Shown one piece after another: positions 35,263 to 44,191 of a stretch of 64,000 bases of DNA. How positions within the stretch are numbered: the stretch's first letter is position 1; each line of letters starts with the position of its first letter. This DNA is from Reinekea marina (lineage in GTDB: Bacteria > Pseudomonadota > Gammaproteobacteria > Pseudomonadales > Natronospirillaceae), in NCBI RefSeq assembly GCF_030409715.1, contig NZ_JAUFQI010000001.1, forward strand, positions 62,001 through 126,000, written 5' to 3'. The translations under genes and the position numbers were made by a program. Under the pieces are notes generated by a model. The model did not search any database, had not been told where the DNA came from, and saw nothing but the letters and a program-made list of their open reading frames with translations.

Positions 35263-37263
35263 ATGAATGGAATCTTGCTCGCTATCGCTATTATCTCCTC
35301 TATTGGGTGGTTGGCGTCCTATATAAAACAGCGTCGCATCGCTAAAGATCATCGTCGCATTGAAGACGAGATAGAACTGATCCAAAACTCCATTCGCACA
35401 ATCGGTGCGGGCACCTTTTACTACAACATTCAAAAAGACGCGTCGTATTGGGATGCACGGTCGAAAGAGATTTTTGGCTTTCCTGATCTGCCTGACCCCA
35501 TTCCACCAGGGTTTTGGGAATCACGGGTATTTGAAGAAGATCGCGAACGCGTCATAGATGGCGCCATTCAATTACTCAGTGATAAAGACACCCAAATCAT
35601 GTCTCATGAATATCGAATTTGCTTACCTTCAGGTGAGATTCGTTGGGTAGGCGGTACTGGCTATTTAAGAAGGGATCACGAAGGAAGCATCATTGAATCT
35701 TTTGGCTTTCACTTCGACCTCACCAATCAAAAGCGCTATGAGCAAGCATTGCTACGTGAACGTCAACGTGCAGTTTCGGGCATGCTGGCCAAAACACAAT
35801 TTTTAGCCAATATGAGCCATGAAATACGCACACCGATGAACGCTATTATAGGGCTTATCGAATTACTTGATGAGCAATCGCTCAACTCTGTCCAACGAAG
35901 CTACTTAAGTACGCTTAAAAACAGCGGCAATGTCCTAATGCGCATTGTGAATGATATTTTAGACTTAAGTAAAATGGAGGCTGGCAAGCTACACCTAGAG
36001 ATGAAACCGTTTGATTTGAAAGAAGCGGTCACTCAGTGCTTGTCTGTATATACCCAAGAAAGCGACAGCAAAAATATTTTCTTAGCAGCGCACTTAGATT
36101 CAAGGCTTCCCAACACATTAACGGGCGATTCAATTCGCCTACAACAAGCCCTGTTAAATTTACTTGGCAATGCGTTCAAATTTACGCAAGAAGGATCCAT
36201 TTTACTAACCATCAGCTTGGCCGATCAACAAACCATGCGAGTGGAAGTGAAAGATACAGGAAGCGGTATCCAAGAGAAGCACCTTACAAAGTTATTTGAA
36301 CGATTCGAGCAAGGCGCAGAAGACATCAGCAATCGATTTGGAGGCTCAGGTTTAGGGCTTACGATTATCAAAAACATCGTTGAGTTATGGCAAGGTAAGG
36401 TTGGCGTAGACAGCGTATATGGCCAAGGCTCTACATTTTGGTTTGAACTGCCAATTAAAGAGCCATCAAAAGCAATAAAGACAAGCAACAAAGGCAATAT
36501 ATTAGTTTGCAGTCGGTTCGATGAACTCGCGCAACTATGGACTCTAGACCCAAATGCGCCCAACGTTACTTTTGCGCGTGATGCCGAAGCATTCAAACAA
36601 TTGTTTGCTCAACAACAGTTCGACCAAGTTATTGTCGAGCAGCGAGCACGAAATGGTCATGGCCCGGATTTATTAAAGTGGGTAAAAGAGCAGTCTGAAT
36701 CTGCCTTCACAACGTTAATCGGCTATGAAAAATACGTCGGCGATTGCAGCGACTTACCCTTTATCGACCGTTACTGCTCTAAGCCCTATATTTTACAAGA
36801 TCTATGGTCTAAGTCGCCAAAATCTACAGCGCTTGCAGCAGCTTCAACGCATGACCAGATACCGAATGAGTTCCGAGAATTATCTGTTTTGGTGGTCGAT
36901 GACGTAGAAACCAACTTGATGGTTATCAAGGGTCTATTGAAACGATTGGGAATCAAAGCCGACAGCTGTATTGACGGGTCTGAAAGCATTGCTCAATGTA
37001 AATCAAAAGCCTATGACTTGATTCTAATGGATTACGAAATGCCTGTGTTAAGCGGACCAGAAGCCGCGATTGAAATTCTCAAAATACAGCCAACCATCAT
37101 CGTCGGGTTATCAGCTCATGTTGGCACAGAGTTTGTGAACGCCTGCTTCGAGGCGGGCATGGTCGATTACTTATCCAAGCCCGTAAACAGTCAACGTTTA
37201 ACTGCACTTCTGAGCAAACATTTTCCAAGCAAGCAAGAACAACCTTTAGTCAAAGAAGGTTAA
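35263..37263 (+). CDS. Hybrid sensor histidine kinase with two receiver-like domains
   Basis: Membrane-tethered hybrid kinase of 666 aa: one N-terminal transmembrane segment (3-20), PAS domain (about 45-160, DASYWDARSKEIFGFP), HisKA with the phospho-His in ANMSHEIRTPMNAIIGL (His near 186), HATPase with GSGIQEKHLTKLFERFEQG and GGSGLGLTIIKNIVELW, a degenerate receiver (about 410-530, no obvious phospho-Asp) and a good receiver (about 537-650, LVVDDVETN, phospho-Asp in LILMDYEMP near 588, SKPV). No Hpt or DNA-binding output is attached, so phosphate is passed elsewhere. A TTG three codons upstream is in frame; the ATG seems better. Divergent from liuA. Confidence 0.93.
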   Translation: MNGILLAIAIISSIGWLASYIKQRRIAKDHRRIEDEIELIQNSIRTIGAGTFYYNIQKDASYWDARSKEIFGFPDLPDPIPPGFWESRVFEEDRERVIDGAIQLLSDKDTQIMSHEYRICLPSGEIRWVGGTGYLRRDHEGSIIESFGFHFDLTNQKRYEQALLRERQRAVSGMLAKTQFLANMSHEIRTPMNAIIGLIELLDEQSLNSVQRSYLSTLKNSGNVLMRIVNDILDLSKMEAGKLHLEMKPFDLKEAVTQCLSVYTQESDSKNIFLAAHLDSRLPNTLTGDSIRLQQALLNLLGNAFKFTQEGSILLTISLADQQTMRVEVKDTGSGIQEKHLTKLFERFEQGAEDISNRFGGSGLGLTIIKNIVELWQGKVGVDSVYGQGSTFWFELPIKEPSKAIKTSNKGNILVCSRFDELAQLWTLDPNAPNVTFARDAEAFKQLFAQQQFDQVIVEQRARNGHGPDLLKWVKEQSESAFTTLIGYEKYVGDCSDLPFIDRYCSKPYILQDLWSKSPKSTALAAASTHDQIPNEFRELSVLVVDDVETNLMVIKGLLKRLGIKADSCIDGSESIAQCKSKAYDLILMDYEMPVLSGPEAAIEILKIQPTIIVGLSAHVGTEFVNACFEAGMVDYLSKPVNSQRLTALLSKHFPSKQEQPLVKEG

Positions 37264-37791
37264 TTAAAAAGCCAGTGCAAGTTTAAAGTGCCAACCATCT
37301 TGGCTCGGCATAAGGCCAACTTCTAAATCTAAGCGTTCAGAAACGAACCACTCGTTCATGCCAATTGCCAACAAAGCACCCGCACTGACGTCTACCCAAT
37401 CGTGCTTTTGCGCGTGCACTCGACTATAGCCGACAAAACCAGCGGCTAAATAAGCCGGCAAGCCAACATCCCAGCCATAGCGCTTTTGCAAAAATGCCGC
37501 GCCAGACATAGCCGAACTGGTGTGCCCACTAGGAAAACTTAACGTATTTGATCCATCGGGGCGCTCTTTATTCACGGTCCTTTTTAAAATATGAGTAACC
37601 GCAAATGTACTGCCAAAAGACCATAAGAATTGCTTGCGACCTTCAGGGTCATCGAGCGTATAAGTTGCCACTAAGGCCGTTAAAGGAAGTGCGAGCTGAA
37701 CAATGTCACCGGCTGTTTCTATTTCATCGGCGTGAGCCTGTGAATGCAACAACACCATACTGGCCATTAAAATTGATACTATTTTTTTCAT
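37264..37791 (-). CDS. PAP2-superfamily phosphatase
   Basis: Exported or membrane-bound acid phosphatase-like protein, 175 aa, with signal peptide (about 1-21). The three PAP2 motifs are present: KRTVNKERPDG (K-x6-RP), FPSGHTSS, and SRVHAQKHDWVDV (SR-x5-H-x3-D). Members dephosphorylate lipid pyrophosphates such as undecaprenyl-PP, phosphatidic acid or small molecules; which one is unknown. AAGG is 8 bases before the ATG (an in-frame TTG directly precedes it). Its stop abuts the stop of the convergent kinase gene. The Smr gene lies 10 bases upstream on the same strand, so they may be co-transcribed. Confidence 0.9.
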   Translation of the reverse strand: MKKIVSILMASMVLLHSQAHADEIETAGDIVQLALPLTALVATYTLDDPEGRKQFLWSFGSTFAVTHILKRTVNKERPDGSNTLSFPSGHTSSAMSGAAFLQKRYGWDVGLPAYLAAGFVGYSRVHAQKHDWVDVSAGALLAIGMNEWFVSERLDLEVGLMPSQDGWHFKLALAF

Positions 37792-37801
37792 CAAATTAAC
37801 C

Positions 37802-38398
37802 TTATTTAGGGTCTACACGACCTTTACTGTAGACCAACTTGTTTTCTAGTTTTTTATGCTCGCTCTTTTTAATCAGCACGTAAAGCGCACCAACACTGCC
37901 ATGTTTTTTTTGAGCGGAATGAAAAGCTAAGACCTCAGGAATTTGCTTTAACCAAGTATTCACACACGACTTCAAAAAAGCCTTGGGTTCGCCGAGCTCA
38001 CCTTTACCATGCAAAATAATCGCGCTGCGAATGTCGTACTTTTGACAATCCTTAATAAACTGAAAAACTTCAGTACGGGCTTGGTGCATTTTTTTCTGAT
38101 GCAAATCTAATCGAGCATCAATGGAGTATACGCCACGCTTAAGGTTTCTATACACGCCATGCGCCACACCATCACTGCGGTATTCAATAATATCGAGTGG
38201 GTGCACTAAATCGATGATTTCTTCCGTTAACGGATTACCCGCGGCCGTTTCTTTCAACGTAATGGCCATTTGTCTGCGCGCAATTAACGACGGCTCAGCA
38301 ACCGTCGTTTTTCGCAGATCAACTTTTTTCTTCGCCTTGAGTGGGGCGACTCCTTGCATTTCTTTTGCAAAGGATTCAAATTCTGAGTCGTCTATCAT
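37802..38398 (-). CDS. Smr-domain endonuclease (SmrA-like)
   Basis: A 198-aa protein with an N-terminal DUF-like region rich in charged residues and a C-terminal Smr (MutS2-related) domain, about 95-190. The signature LDLHQKKMHQARTEVFQFI contains the LDLH motif, followed by IILHGKGELGEPKAFLKS (HGKGE-type active segment) and a final beta strand GALYVLIKKSE. Family members nick DNA or cleave RNA; SmrA/SmrB act in DNA or in ribosome-collision mRNA cleavage. Which of these applies is unclear; length and N-terminal layout resemble SmrA. Divergent from the CpxRA-like operon. Confidence 0.88.
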   Translation of the reverse strand: MIDDSEFESFAKEMQGVAPLKAKKKVDLRKTTVAEPSLIARRQMAITLKETAAGNPLTEEIIDLVHPLDIIEYRSDGVAHGVYRNLKRGVYSIDARLDLHQKKMHQARTEVFQFIKDCQKYDIRSAIILHGKGELGEPKAFLKSCVNTWLKQIPEVLAFHSAQKKHGSVGALYVLIKKSEHKKLENKLVYSKGRVDPK

Positions 38399-38565
38399 AG
38401 ATCACCTATTACAATTGGCTCAGTTTACCTTAAAATACGCAGGCTCGCATGGTGTAAACGTGCAGTAAATGGCATTGCCAATAGCTTTAGATTTGTCGAT
38501 TTTGGCACCATAAAGTGCCTAACGCCCGTTATATTTCGCCCGTACAGAATTTTGGAGCACAGACA

Positions 38566-39264
38566 ATGAGTACACACAGTATATTACTGATCGATGACGA
38601 TAAAGATTTAGCCGAACTGCTTGGCGAATACCTTGAAGTTGAAGGCTATCGTCTTGTTGCCGCCCATTCGGGTGAAGCGGGTATCGACCAACTTAAAGAA
38701 CACCACTACGATTTAGTTCTGCTCGATGTGATGATGCCAGGCATAGATGGCTTTGAAACGTTGAAACGCATTCGTGAATTTTCGATTATCCCAGTGCTCA
38801 TGCTTACGGCTAAAGGCGAGGAAACAGATCGCGTGTTGGGTTTAGAGCTCGGTGCAGATGATTATTTAGCCAAACCCTACAGTCACCGCGAATTGTTAGC
38901 ACGCATTAAAGCTTTAATTCGTCGCATTGAACTGGATAAGAATGAAAAAGCCTCCGATCGCGGAATTTTAGCGATTCAAGGTGTAGAACTTAACTTTGAT
39001 ACCTACCGGGTGCATTGCAATGGTCAACACCTACCAATGACCACCAGCGAATTCAAAGTATTACGTGTATTAATGACCAATGTTGGTAAAGCTGTGCCGA
39101 AGGAAGACCTCTATTTAGAAGTGCTTGGCCGAGAAATCATGGCTTATGACCGATCCATTGATATGCATGTCAGTAATGTTCGCCGCAAGTTAGCCAGTGC
39201 TGGGAACGAAAACTCAATCCAAACCATTCGTGGTGTCGGCTATATGTTTGCCGAGGCCGAGTAA
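38566..39264 (+). CDS. cpxR: OmpR-family response regulator, CpxR-like
   Basis: Two-domain DNA-binding regulator of 232 aa. Receiver: acidic pair IDDDKDL, phospho-Asp in LVLLDVMMPGIDG (about 53), Thr in VLMLTAKG, Lys in LAKPYSHRELLAR. The C-terminal winged helix has the CpxR-like EVLGREIMAYDRSIDMHVSN and RRKL. CpxR responds to envelope stress through CpxA. GGAG lies about 9 bases before this ATG; the longer frame upstream is not supported. The kinase gene follows after 3 bases. Symbol given by similarity; no CpxP is seen nearby. Confidence 0.85.
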   Translation: MSTHSILLIDDDKDLAELLGEYLEVEGYRLVAAHSGEAGIDQLKEHHYDLVLLDVMMPGIDGFETLKRIREFSIIPVLMLTAKGEETDRVLGLELGADDYLAKPYSHRELLARIKALIRRIELDKNEKASDRGILAIQGVELNFDTYRVHCNGQHLPMTTSEFKVLRVLMTNVGKAVPKEDLYLEVLGREIMAYDRSIDMHVSNVRRKLASAGNENSIQTIRGVGYMFAEAE

Positions 39265-39267
39265 CTC

Positions 39268-40644
39268 GTGCAGTGGCGCAAACTTAACCCTCTGGGCTCA
39301 GTCTTAGGAAAAATTTGGCTGAGCTTTTGGTTAACACTTATTTTTATTGTGCTCGCGGTGTATTTCGTGTCGTTCCAAGTCGCGCAAACCTACCAAATCG
39401 CACCACCCGCTCCTCGCCACATTGATATTTTGACCAATATTGTCTTGCCCGATTTCACCTATGTTGGCAACGACTACAACCTCATTGCCAACGAATTGGC
39501 GGCTTACAATGCCCAATCTCGTTTACAGTGGTACCTCGTTGATAGCGCTTATCAAATGCTCGGCACGCCTAAACCGCCTAACCGGATTTTGGTCATGCTG
39601 TCCGAAATGATCGAAAAAGAAGGCATGCAAGTGGGTCAATGGCGCAGTGAAGCCTGGTTAGGCCCTATGGACATTCCAATTAACGGGCAAAATTTCCAAC
39701 TATTTTTAAGAGGCGTTCCTAATTTGCCGCCAGCAAACCTCCCCTTTTGGATGGAAAGCCAGTGGGTTCGCGTTGTCTTTGCCTTAGTGGTTTCTGGCCT
39801 GATGAGTTTGGTGTTGAGCTGGTCTATTGTAAGGCCGTTAGAAAAGTTAAGAACCACCACCAAAGCTCTGGCCAGTGGTACCTTAGACGCACGTGCTGGT
39901 TCTAGCGTAAGCCGGCGTAGTGATGAAATCGGTGAATTAGGCCGTGACTTCGACGACATGGCCAGCCGCATAGAAAAACTGGTCGCCGCCCAAAAACGAT
40001 TGCTTGGCAACGTATCTCATGAGTTGCGCTCTCCTTTAACCCGTTTGCAAGTGGCTATGGGTATTGTTCGTCAAAAGTCCCCGCCCGAGCTCGATAAAGC
40101 GTTAAATCGAATTGAGCGTGAGAGCGATCGTTTAGAAAACCTTATCGCACAAATTTTAAAGTTAAGCCGGTTTGAAAACGACATGTTGAAAGTAGAGTTG
40201 CAACAGGTCAATTTTAGCGAACTCGTTACCAAGGTTGTAGAGGATGCTCGGTTTGAATCCTCCACTCGAGCGGTCACCATCCATGAAGAACTTTTGGAAG
40301 AGTGCATCTTAGTCGGCGACCCTCAACTATTGCACTCAATCGTAGACAATGTGCTGCGTAATGCCTTGCGCTTTTCACCGGAACACGGCGAGCTAAGTGT
40401 GACCATGACGCTGAAAAAGAAACAGGTTCAACTTTCCATTACCGATCAAGGCCCTGGCGTGCCCGAAGACAAACTCGAGCGATTGTTTGATCCTTTTTAT
40501 CGTTTAGATCAAGCCAATACTGGCGCTGGATTAGGTTTAAACATTGCGTTGCAGGCTGTTCAATTGCACCACGGTAAAATATCGGCTCACAACAACTCCC
40601 CTAATGGCTTAACCGTAGACATTCGCCTACCGGTGGCAAAATAA
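39268..40644 (+). CDS. cpxA: Sensor histidine kinase, CpxA-like
   Basis: Inner-membrane sensor kinase of 458 aa: TM1 (about 18-38), a periplasmic domain of about 125 residues, TM2 (about 168-188), HAMP (about 188-240), HisKA with phospho-His in LLGNVSHELRSPLTRLQ (about 251), and HATPase with N-box DNVLRNALRFSPE, ITDQGPGVPEDKLERLF and GAGLGLNIAL. Length and order match CpxA (457 aa in E. coli). GTG start, 3 bases after the regulator stop, so translation is coupled. The Cpx system monitors envelope protein folding; specific targets are not visible here. Confidence 0.87.
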   Translation: MQWRKLNPLGSVLGKIWLSFWLTLIFIVLAVYFVSFQVAQTYQIAPPAPRHIDILTNIVLPDFTYVGNDYNLIANELAAYNAQSRLQWYLVDSAYQMLGTPKPPNRILVMLSEMIEKEGMQVGQWRSEAWLGPMDIPINGQNFQLFLRGVPNLPPANLPFWMESQWVRVVFALVVSGLMSLVLSWSIVRPLEKLRTTTKALASGTLDARAGSSVSRRSDEIGELGRDFDDMASRIEKLVAAQKRLLGNVSHELRSPLTRLQVAMGIVRQKSPPELDKALNRIERESDRLENLIAQILKLSRFENDMLKVELQQVNFSELVTKVVEDARFESSTRAVTIHEELLEECILVGDPQLLHSIVDNVLRNALRFSPEHGELSVTMTLKKKQVQLSITDQGPGVPEDKLERLFDPFYRLDQANTGAGLGLNIALQAVQLHHGKISAHNNSPNGLTVDIRLPVAK

Positions 40645-40658
40645 AAGGTTTAGCGATT

Positions 40659-41138
40659 GTGACACCCGCCATAAACAGCCTAAAAAAACACGGAATAGAC
40701 TTTCAAGTTCATAAGTATGAAGTCGATATTCACAACGCCGACAACTATGGTCAGGCCGTTGCCGATGCCTTAAACGTGCCACATGACCACCTTTTTAAAA
40801 CTCTATTGGTCAGTCTTAATGGAGACGACAAACAACTCGCTGTATGCATTGTCCCTGTGTCGAGTACGCTAAATTTAAAAAAAGCCGCAAAGGCACATCA
40901 AGCAAAATCTGTGAATATGGCAAAAACGGCCTTTGCAGAAAGAGCAACGGGCTATGTTGTCGGAGGAATTAGCCCCTTTGGCCAAAAAAATCGTCTACAC
41001 TTTGCTGTAGATGAGTCGGCGTTAAATCTAGATCGAATGTTTGTCAGTGCTGGCAAGCGTGGAATTCAGCTAGAATTAAGCCCAAACCATTTATTATCAT
41101 TACTCAATGCCACCCGCTATGAGCTCACTAATGATTAA
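40659..41138 (+). CDS. ybaK: Cys-tRNA(Pro)/Cys-tRNA deacylase YbaK
   Basis: YbaK/EbsC family editing protein, 159 aa exactly as in E. coli. It hydrolyses Cys-tRNA(Pro) formed by prolyl-tRNA synthetase. The catalytic Lys is in HDHLFKTLLVSLN-like PHDHLFKTLLVSLNG (about 43-57); GYVVGGISPFGQKNRLHFAV (about 106-125) is the conserved substrate-pocket segment. GTG start, 14 bases after the kinase stop, so it may be read through from the CpxRA-like operon. Confidence 0.93.
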   Translation: MTPAINSLKKHGIDFQVHKYEVDIHNADNYGQAVADALNVPHDHLFKTLLVSLNGDDKQLAVCIVPVSSTLNLKKAAKAHQAKSVNMAKTAFAERATGYVVGGISPFGQKNRLHFAVDESALNLDRMFVSAGKRGIQLELSPNHLLSLLNATRYELTND

Positions 41139-41240
41139 ACCATCTTCATTAGTGAAGGAAATTCACAAAAACTTAAGCGGTATTTGAGGTGACCTATTCA
41201 TCTGGTAAGGTGGCCACACAACAAAGGAGTTTACATAACA

Positions 41241-41675
41241 ATGAAAAAAATATTACTCACATTACTGTCCGTTTTCACCCTGTCCTTAGCCAGCGCAGAT
41301 AACTCTTCGCCAGAAGGCACTTGGAAAACCATTGACGATGAAACAGGAAAAGCCAAAAGCCTTGTCAAAATCTGGATCGACAAAGGTGAACTTAAAGGCC
41401 AAATTATCGAACTACTAAACCCAAGCGAACCAAATCCTGTGTGCAAAGAATGCAAAGGTTCTCGTAAAAACAAACCTATTGAAGGCATGGTGTTTGTTTG
41501 GGGGCTCGAAAAAGACGGTGACGAATGGACCGGCGGTAAAATTTTGGATCCAAACAACGGCAAAGAATACAAAGCCAACTTAGAGCTCATTGAAAACGGC
41601 AAAAAACTTTCAGTGCGCGGCTTTATCGGATTTGCGTTGATCGGCCGTACCCAAGTATGGGAACGTGTAAACTAA
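41241..41675 (+). CDS. DUF2147 family secreted protein
   Basis: A 144-aa exported protein: signal peptide about 1-19 (LSLASADNSS), then the DUF2147 domain beginning SPEGTWKTIDDETGKAKSLV and including a CKECKG Cys pair and GGKILDPNNGKEYKANLEL. The fold is a small beta barrel of lipocalin-like type; biological role unknown. Start ATG has AAAGGAG about 9 bases upstream. It ends at a strong bidirectional terminator. Confidence 0.9.
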   Translation: MKKILLTLLSVFTLSLASADNSSPEGTWKTIDDETGKAKSLVKIWIDKGELKGQIIELLNPSEPNPVCKECKGSRKNKPIEGMVFVWGLEKDGDEWTGGKILDPNNGKEYKANLELIENGKKLSVRGFIGFALIGRTQVWERVN

Positions 41676-41697
41676 ACATTGCTGTTATTTAAAGCCT

Positions 41698-41726
41698 AAA
41701 AAAGCCCTCGGTTGAGGGCTTTTTTG
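41698..41726. terminator. Bidirectional terminator between DUF2147 and rpiA
   Basis: AAAGCCCTC and GAGGGCTTT form a 9-bp stem (41701-41709/41714-41722) with an A-run before and T-run after, placed between two convergent stops. Confidence 0.92.
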
Positions 41727-41733
41727 TTAGCGA

Positions 41734-42438
41734 TTAATAAAACTCGCCTGAAGCTGACATGGTGTTTATCACCGTCAGAGTTTTAACACCCTCTTCGGTG
41801 CCCAGCATGAGTACATCGGCAGGACGATGCGCAAACAAGCCGTTTGTGACCACACCCACGATATTATTCAGCGTTTTCTCTAGATCTTTCGCATCGGTTA
41901 TCGATAAGCCGTGTACATCTAAAATAACATTTCCATTATCGGTAACAACCCCTTCGCGGTACACAGGCTGACCACCTAGCTTTTGAATTTCACGGGCAAC
42001 ATAGCTTCGAGCCATAGGAATAACTTCTACCGGCAAGGGAAAGCTGCCTAACGTTTCAACGGCTTTAGAGGCATCTGCAATACAAATAAATGTTTCCGCC
42101 ACTGCGGCTACAATTTTTTCACGAGTTAACGCTGCGCCACCACCTTTTACCACTTCCAACTTGGCGTTGGCTTCATCTGCACCATCTACGTACACTGACA
42201 ATTGATCAACATCGTTTAAATCGAATACTTCAATACCATGCCCTTTTAGTCTTTCGGCTGTCGCATCACTGCTGGCAACAGCGCCTTTAAATTGACCAAC
42301 AAGTTTGCCCAAAGCATCGATAAAGAAATTTGCGGTTGAGCCAGTGCCGACGCCTATAATCGCATCGTCGCGCAGATCGGGTTTAATGTAGTCGAGTGCG
42401 GCTTGAGCTACTTTTTGCTTCAATTCGTCTTGAGTCAT
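41734..42438 (-). CDS. rpiA: Ribose-5-phosphate isomerase A
   Basis: Interconverts ribose-5-P and ribulose-5-P in the pentose phosphate pathway. 234 aa. Motifs: [17 protein letters not shown] (phosphate loop, about 25-41), [34 protein letters not shown] (about 81-100, catalytic Asp and Glu region) and [20 protein letters not shown] use the second ATG: AGGA is 8 bases upstream, whereas it would overlap the first ATG at 42447. Divergent from ilvA, an arrangement also known in Pseudomonas. Confidence 0.97.
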   Translation of the reverse strand: MTQDELKQKVAQAALDYIKPDLRDDAIIGVGTGSTANFFIDALGKLVGQFKGAVASSDATAERLKGHGIEVFDLNDVDQLSVYVDGADEANAKLEVVKGGGAALTREKIVAAVAETFICIADASKAVETLGSFPLPVEVIPMARSYVAREIQKLGGQPVYREGVVTDNGNVILDVHGLSITDAKDLEKTLNNIVGVVTNGLFAHRPADVLMLGTEEGVKTLTVINTMSASGEFY

Positions 42439-42662
42439 GGCGAACATCCTAAGGTTATGTAGAGCCTTATTATAGAGGGTAACGCTCTATTTCTCACCTA
42501 CTGTGCCTAAAAAAGCCACACCGAAAATTTAGACTAGGGGTAAACCCCAATATACGCAGTTCACGCAACGTAATATCGCAGTTTTAGCGCCATTTTTTGC
42601 TAGGGTTCATGCGTTATAATCCGTACACTGTGTGTTCCATTCACCCTGTAAGGCAAGATTGC

Positions 42663-44177
42663 ATGTTAGAGTCGTACGTTAAACAAATACTGAATGCCAA
42701 AGTTTATGAAGCGGCCATTGAAACTCCGCTCGACGAAGCGAGTTCACTCAGCGCACGCATTGGCAATCGTATTTTGATTAAACGTGAAGACTTGCAGCCG
42801 GTATTTTCATTTAAGCTTCGTGGCGCTTACAACAAGATGGCACATTTGACTGAAGCTCAGAAAAAAGCAGGGGTCATATGCGCCTCTGCAGGCAACCACG
42901 CCCAAGGAATTGCCGAAGCCGCGCGACTTATGAAAGTCAAAGCCACCATCGTGATGCCCGTGACCACACCCGACATTAAAGTGAATTCGGTCAGAGCACG
43001 TGGTGGTAAAGTTGTATTGTTTGGTGATTCATTTGATGTGGCTTTTGCGCACGCCATTAAATTACAAGAAGAGCAAGGCCTAACCTTTGTTCACCCATAC
43101 GATGATGAACTGGTTATAGCCGGGCAAGGCACAGTTGCTCGCGAAATCATTCATCAAATTGGTTCAAATAACCTCGATGCAATTTTTGTCCCCGTAGGCG
43201 GAGGCGGTCTGGCCGCTGGCATAGCTGCGTACGTAAAGTACCTAAGACCAGATATCAAAGTGATTGGAGTCGAATACGAAGAAAGTGCGTGCCTGGCCGC
43301 CGCATTGAAATCGGGCAAACGCTCAACGCTCAAAGAAGTGGGGTTATTTGCAGATGGCATTGCCGTGGCACAGATTGGCAAAGAAACGTTTAAAATACTG
43401 AAGTACCACATTGATGAAGTCATCACCGTGTCTGCGGATCAAATATGTGCCAGCATTAAAGACATTTTTGATGACACTCGCTCCGTTGCTGAACCAGCCG
43501 GAGCAACCGCGCTTGCGGGCATGAAAAAGTACATTGATCGTGAATCCGCGCAAGGCCAAACCTTCATCAGCATCTGCTCTGGCGCCAACATGAACTTTGA
43601 TCGCCTCAGATATGTTGCCGAGCGAGCACAAGTGGGCGAACATCATGAGGCCATCTTCGCGGTCACTATTAATGAGAAGCCAGGTAGCTTTAAACGATTT
43701 ATCTCTCATTTAGGCAAACGATCTGTAACGGAATTTAATTATCGCTACAACGACAGTAAAGATGCACAAATTTTTGTCGGCATAAAAATCAGCAGCGACG
43801 AAGAGCGCTCCGATTTACTGCAACGTCTTACCGACGATGGCTATGCGGTTCTTGATCTGACTCACAATGAGGCCGCAAAAACGCACGTACGGCACATGGT
43901 TGGAGGGCATGCGCCTCAGGCGCAAGATGAACGGCTGTATCGATTTGAATTTCCAGAACGCCCAGGAGCTTTGTTGAAATTCTTAAACGCCTTAGGTGGG
44001 CATTGGAACATCAGCTTGTTTCATTATCGAAACCATGGTGCGGCCTACGGTAAAGTGCTCAGCGGCGTTCAAGTACCAAAGTCCGATCTAAAAGCCTTTA
44101 AAAAAGAGCTCGATAATCTTGGGTATCGGTACTGGGATGAAACAGACAACCCTGTTTACAGCGCGTTTTTGGGATAA
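42663..44177 (+). CDS. ilvA: Threonine ammonia-lyase, biosynthetic
   Basis: Deaminates threonine to 2-oxobutyrate, the first committed step to isoleucine. 504 aa; a PLP catalytic domain (PLP Lys in PVFSFKLRGAYNKM, about 36-49; SAGNHAQGIAEAA; glycine loop VPVGGGGLAAGIAAY) is followed by two ACT-like regulatory domains (about 325-500) that bind isoleucine and valine, as in the biosynthetic, feedback-controlled enzyme. The frame is open 22 codons upstream, but AAGG lies 9 bases before this ATG and the N-terminus is standard. Possible -10 TATAAT at 42615-42620. The aldolase gene follows after 14 bases. Confidence 0.97.
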   Translation: MLESYVKQILNAKVYEAAIETPLDEASSLSARIGNRILIKREDLQPVFSFKLRGAYNKMAHLTEAQKKAGVICASAGNHAQGIAEAARLMKVKATIVMPVTTPDIKVNSVRARGGKVVLFGDSFDVAFAHAIKLQEEQGLTFVHPYDDELVIAGQGTVAREIIHQIGSNNLDAIFVPVGGGGLAAGIAAYVKYLRPDIKVIGVEYEESACLAAALKSGKRSTLKEVGLFADGIAVAQIGKETFKILKYHIDEVITVSADQICASIKDIFDDTRSVAEPAGATALAGMKKYIDRESAQGQTFISICSGANMNFDRLRYVAERAQVGEHHEAIFAVTINEKPGSFKRFISHLGKRSVTEFNYRYNDSKDAQIFVGIKISSDEERSDLLQRLTDDGYAVLDLTHNEAAKTHVRHMVGGHAPQAQDERLYRFEFPERPGALLKFLNALGGHWNISLFHYRNHGAAYGKVLSGVQVPKSDLKAFKKELDNLGYRYWDETDNPVYSAFLG

Positions 44178-44191
44178 CAAAAAGGAAGTTC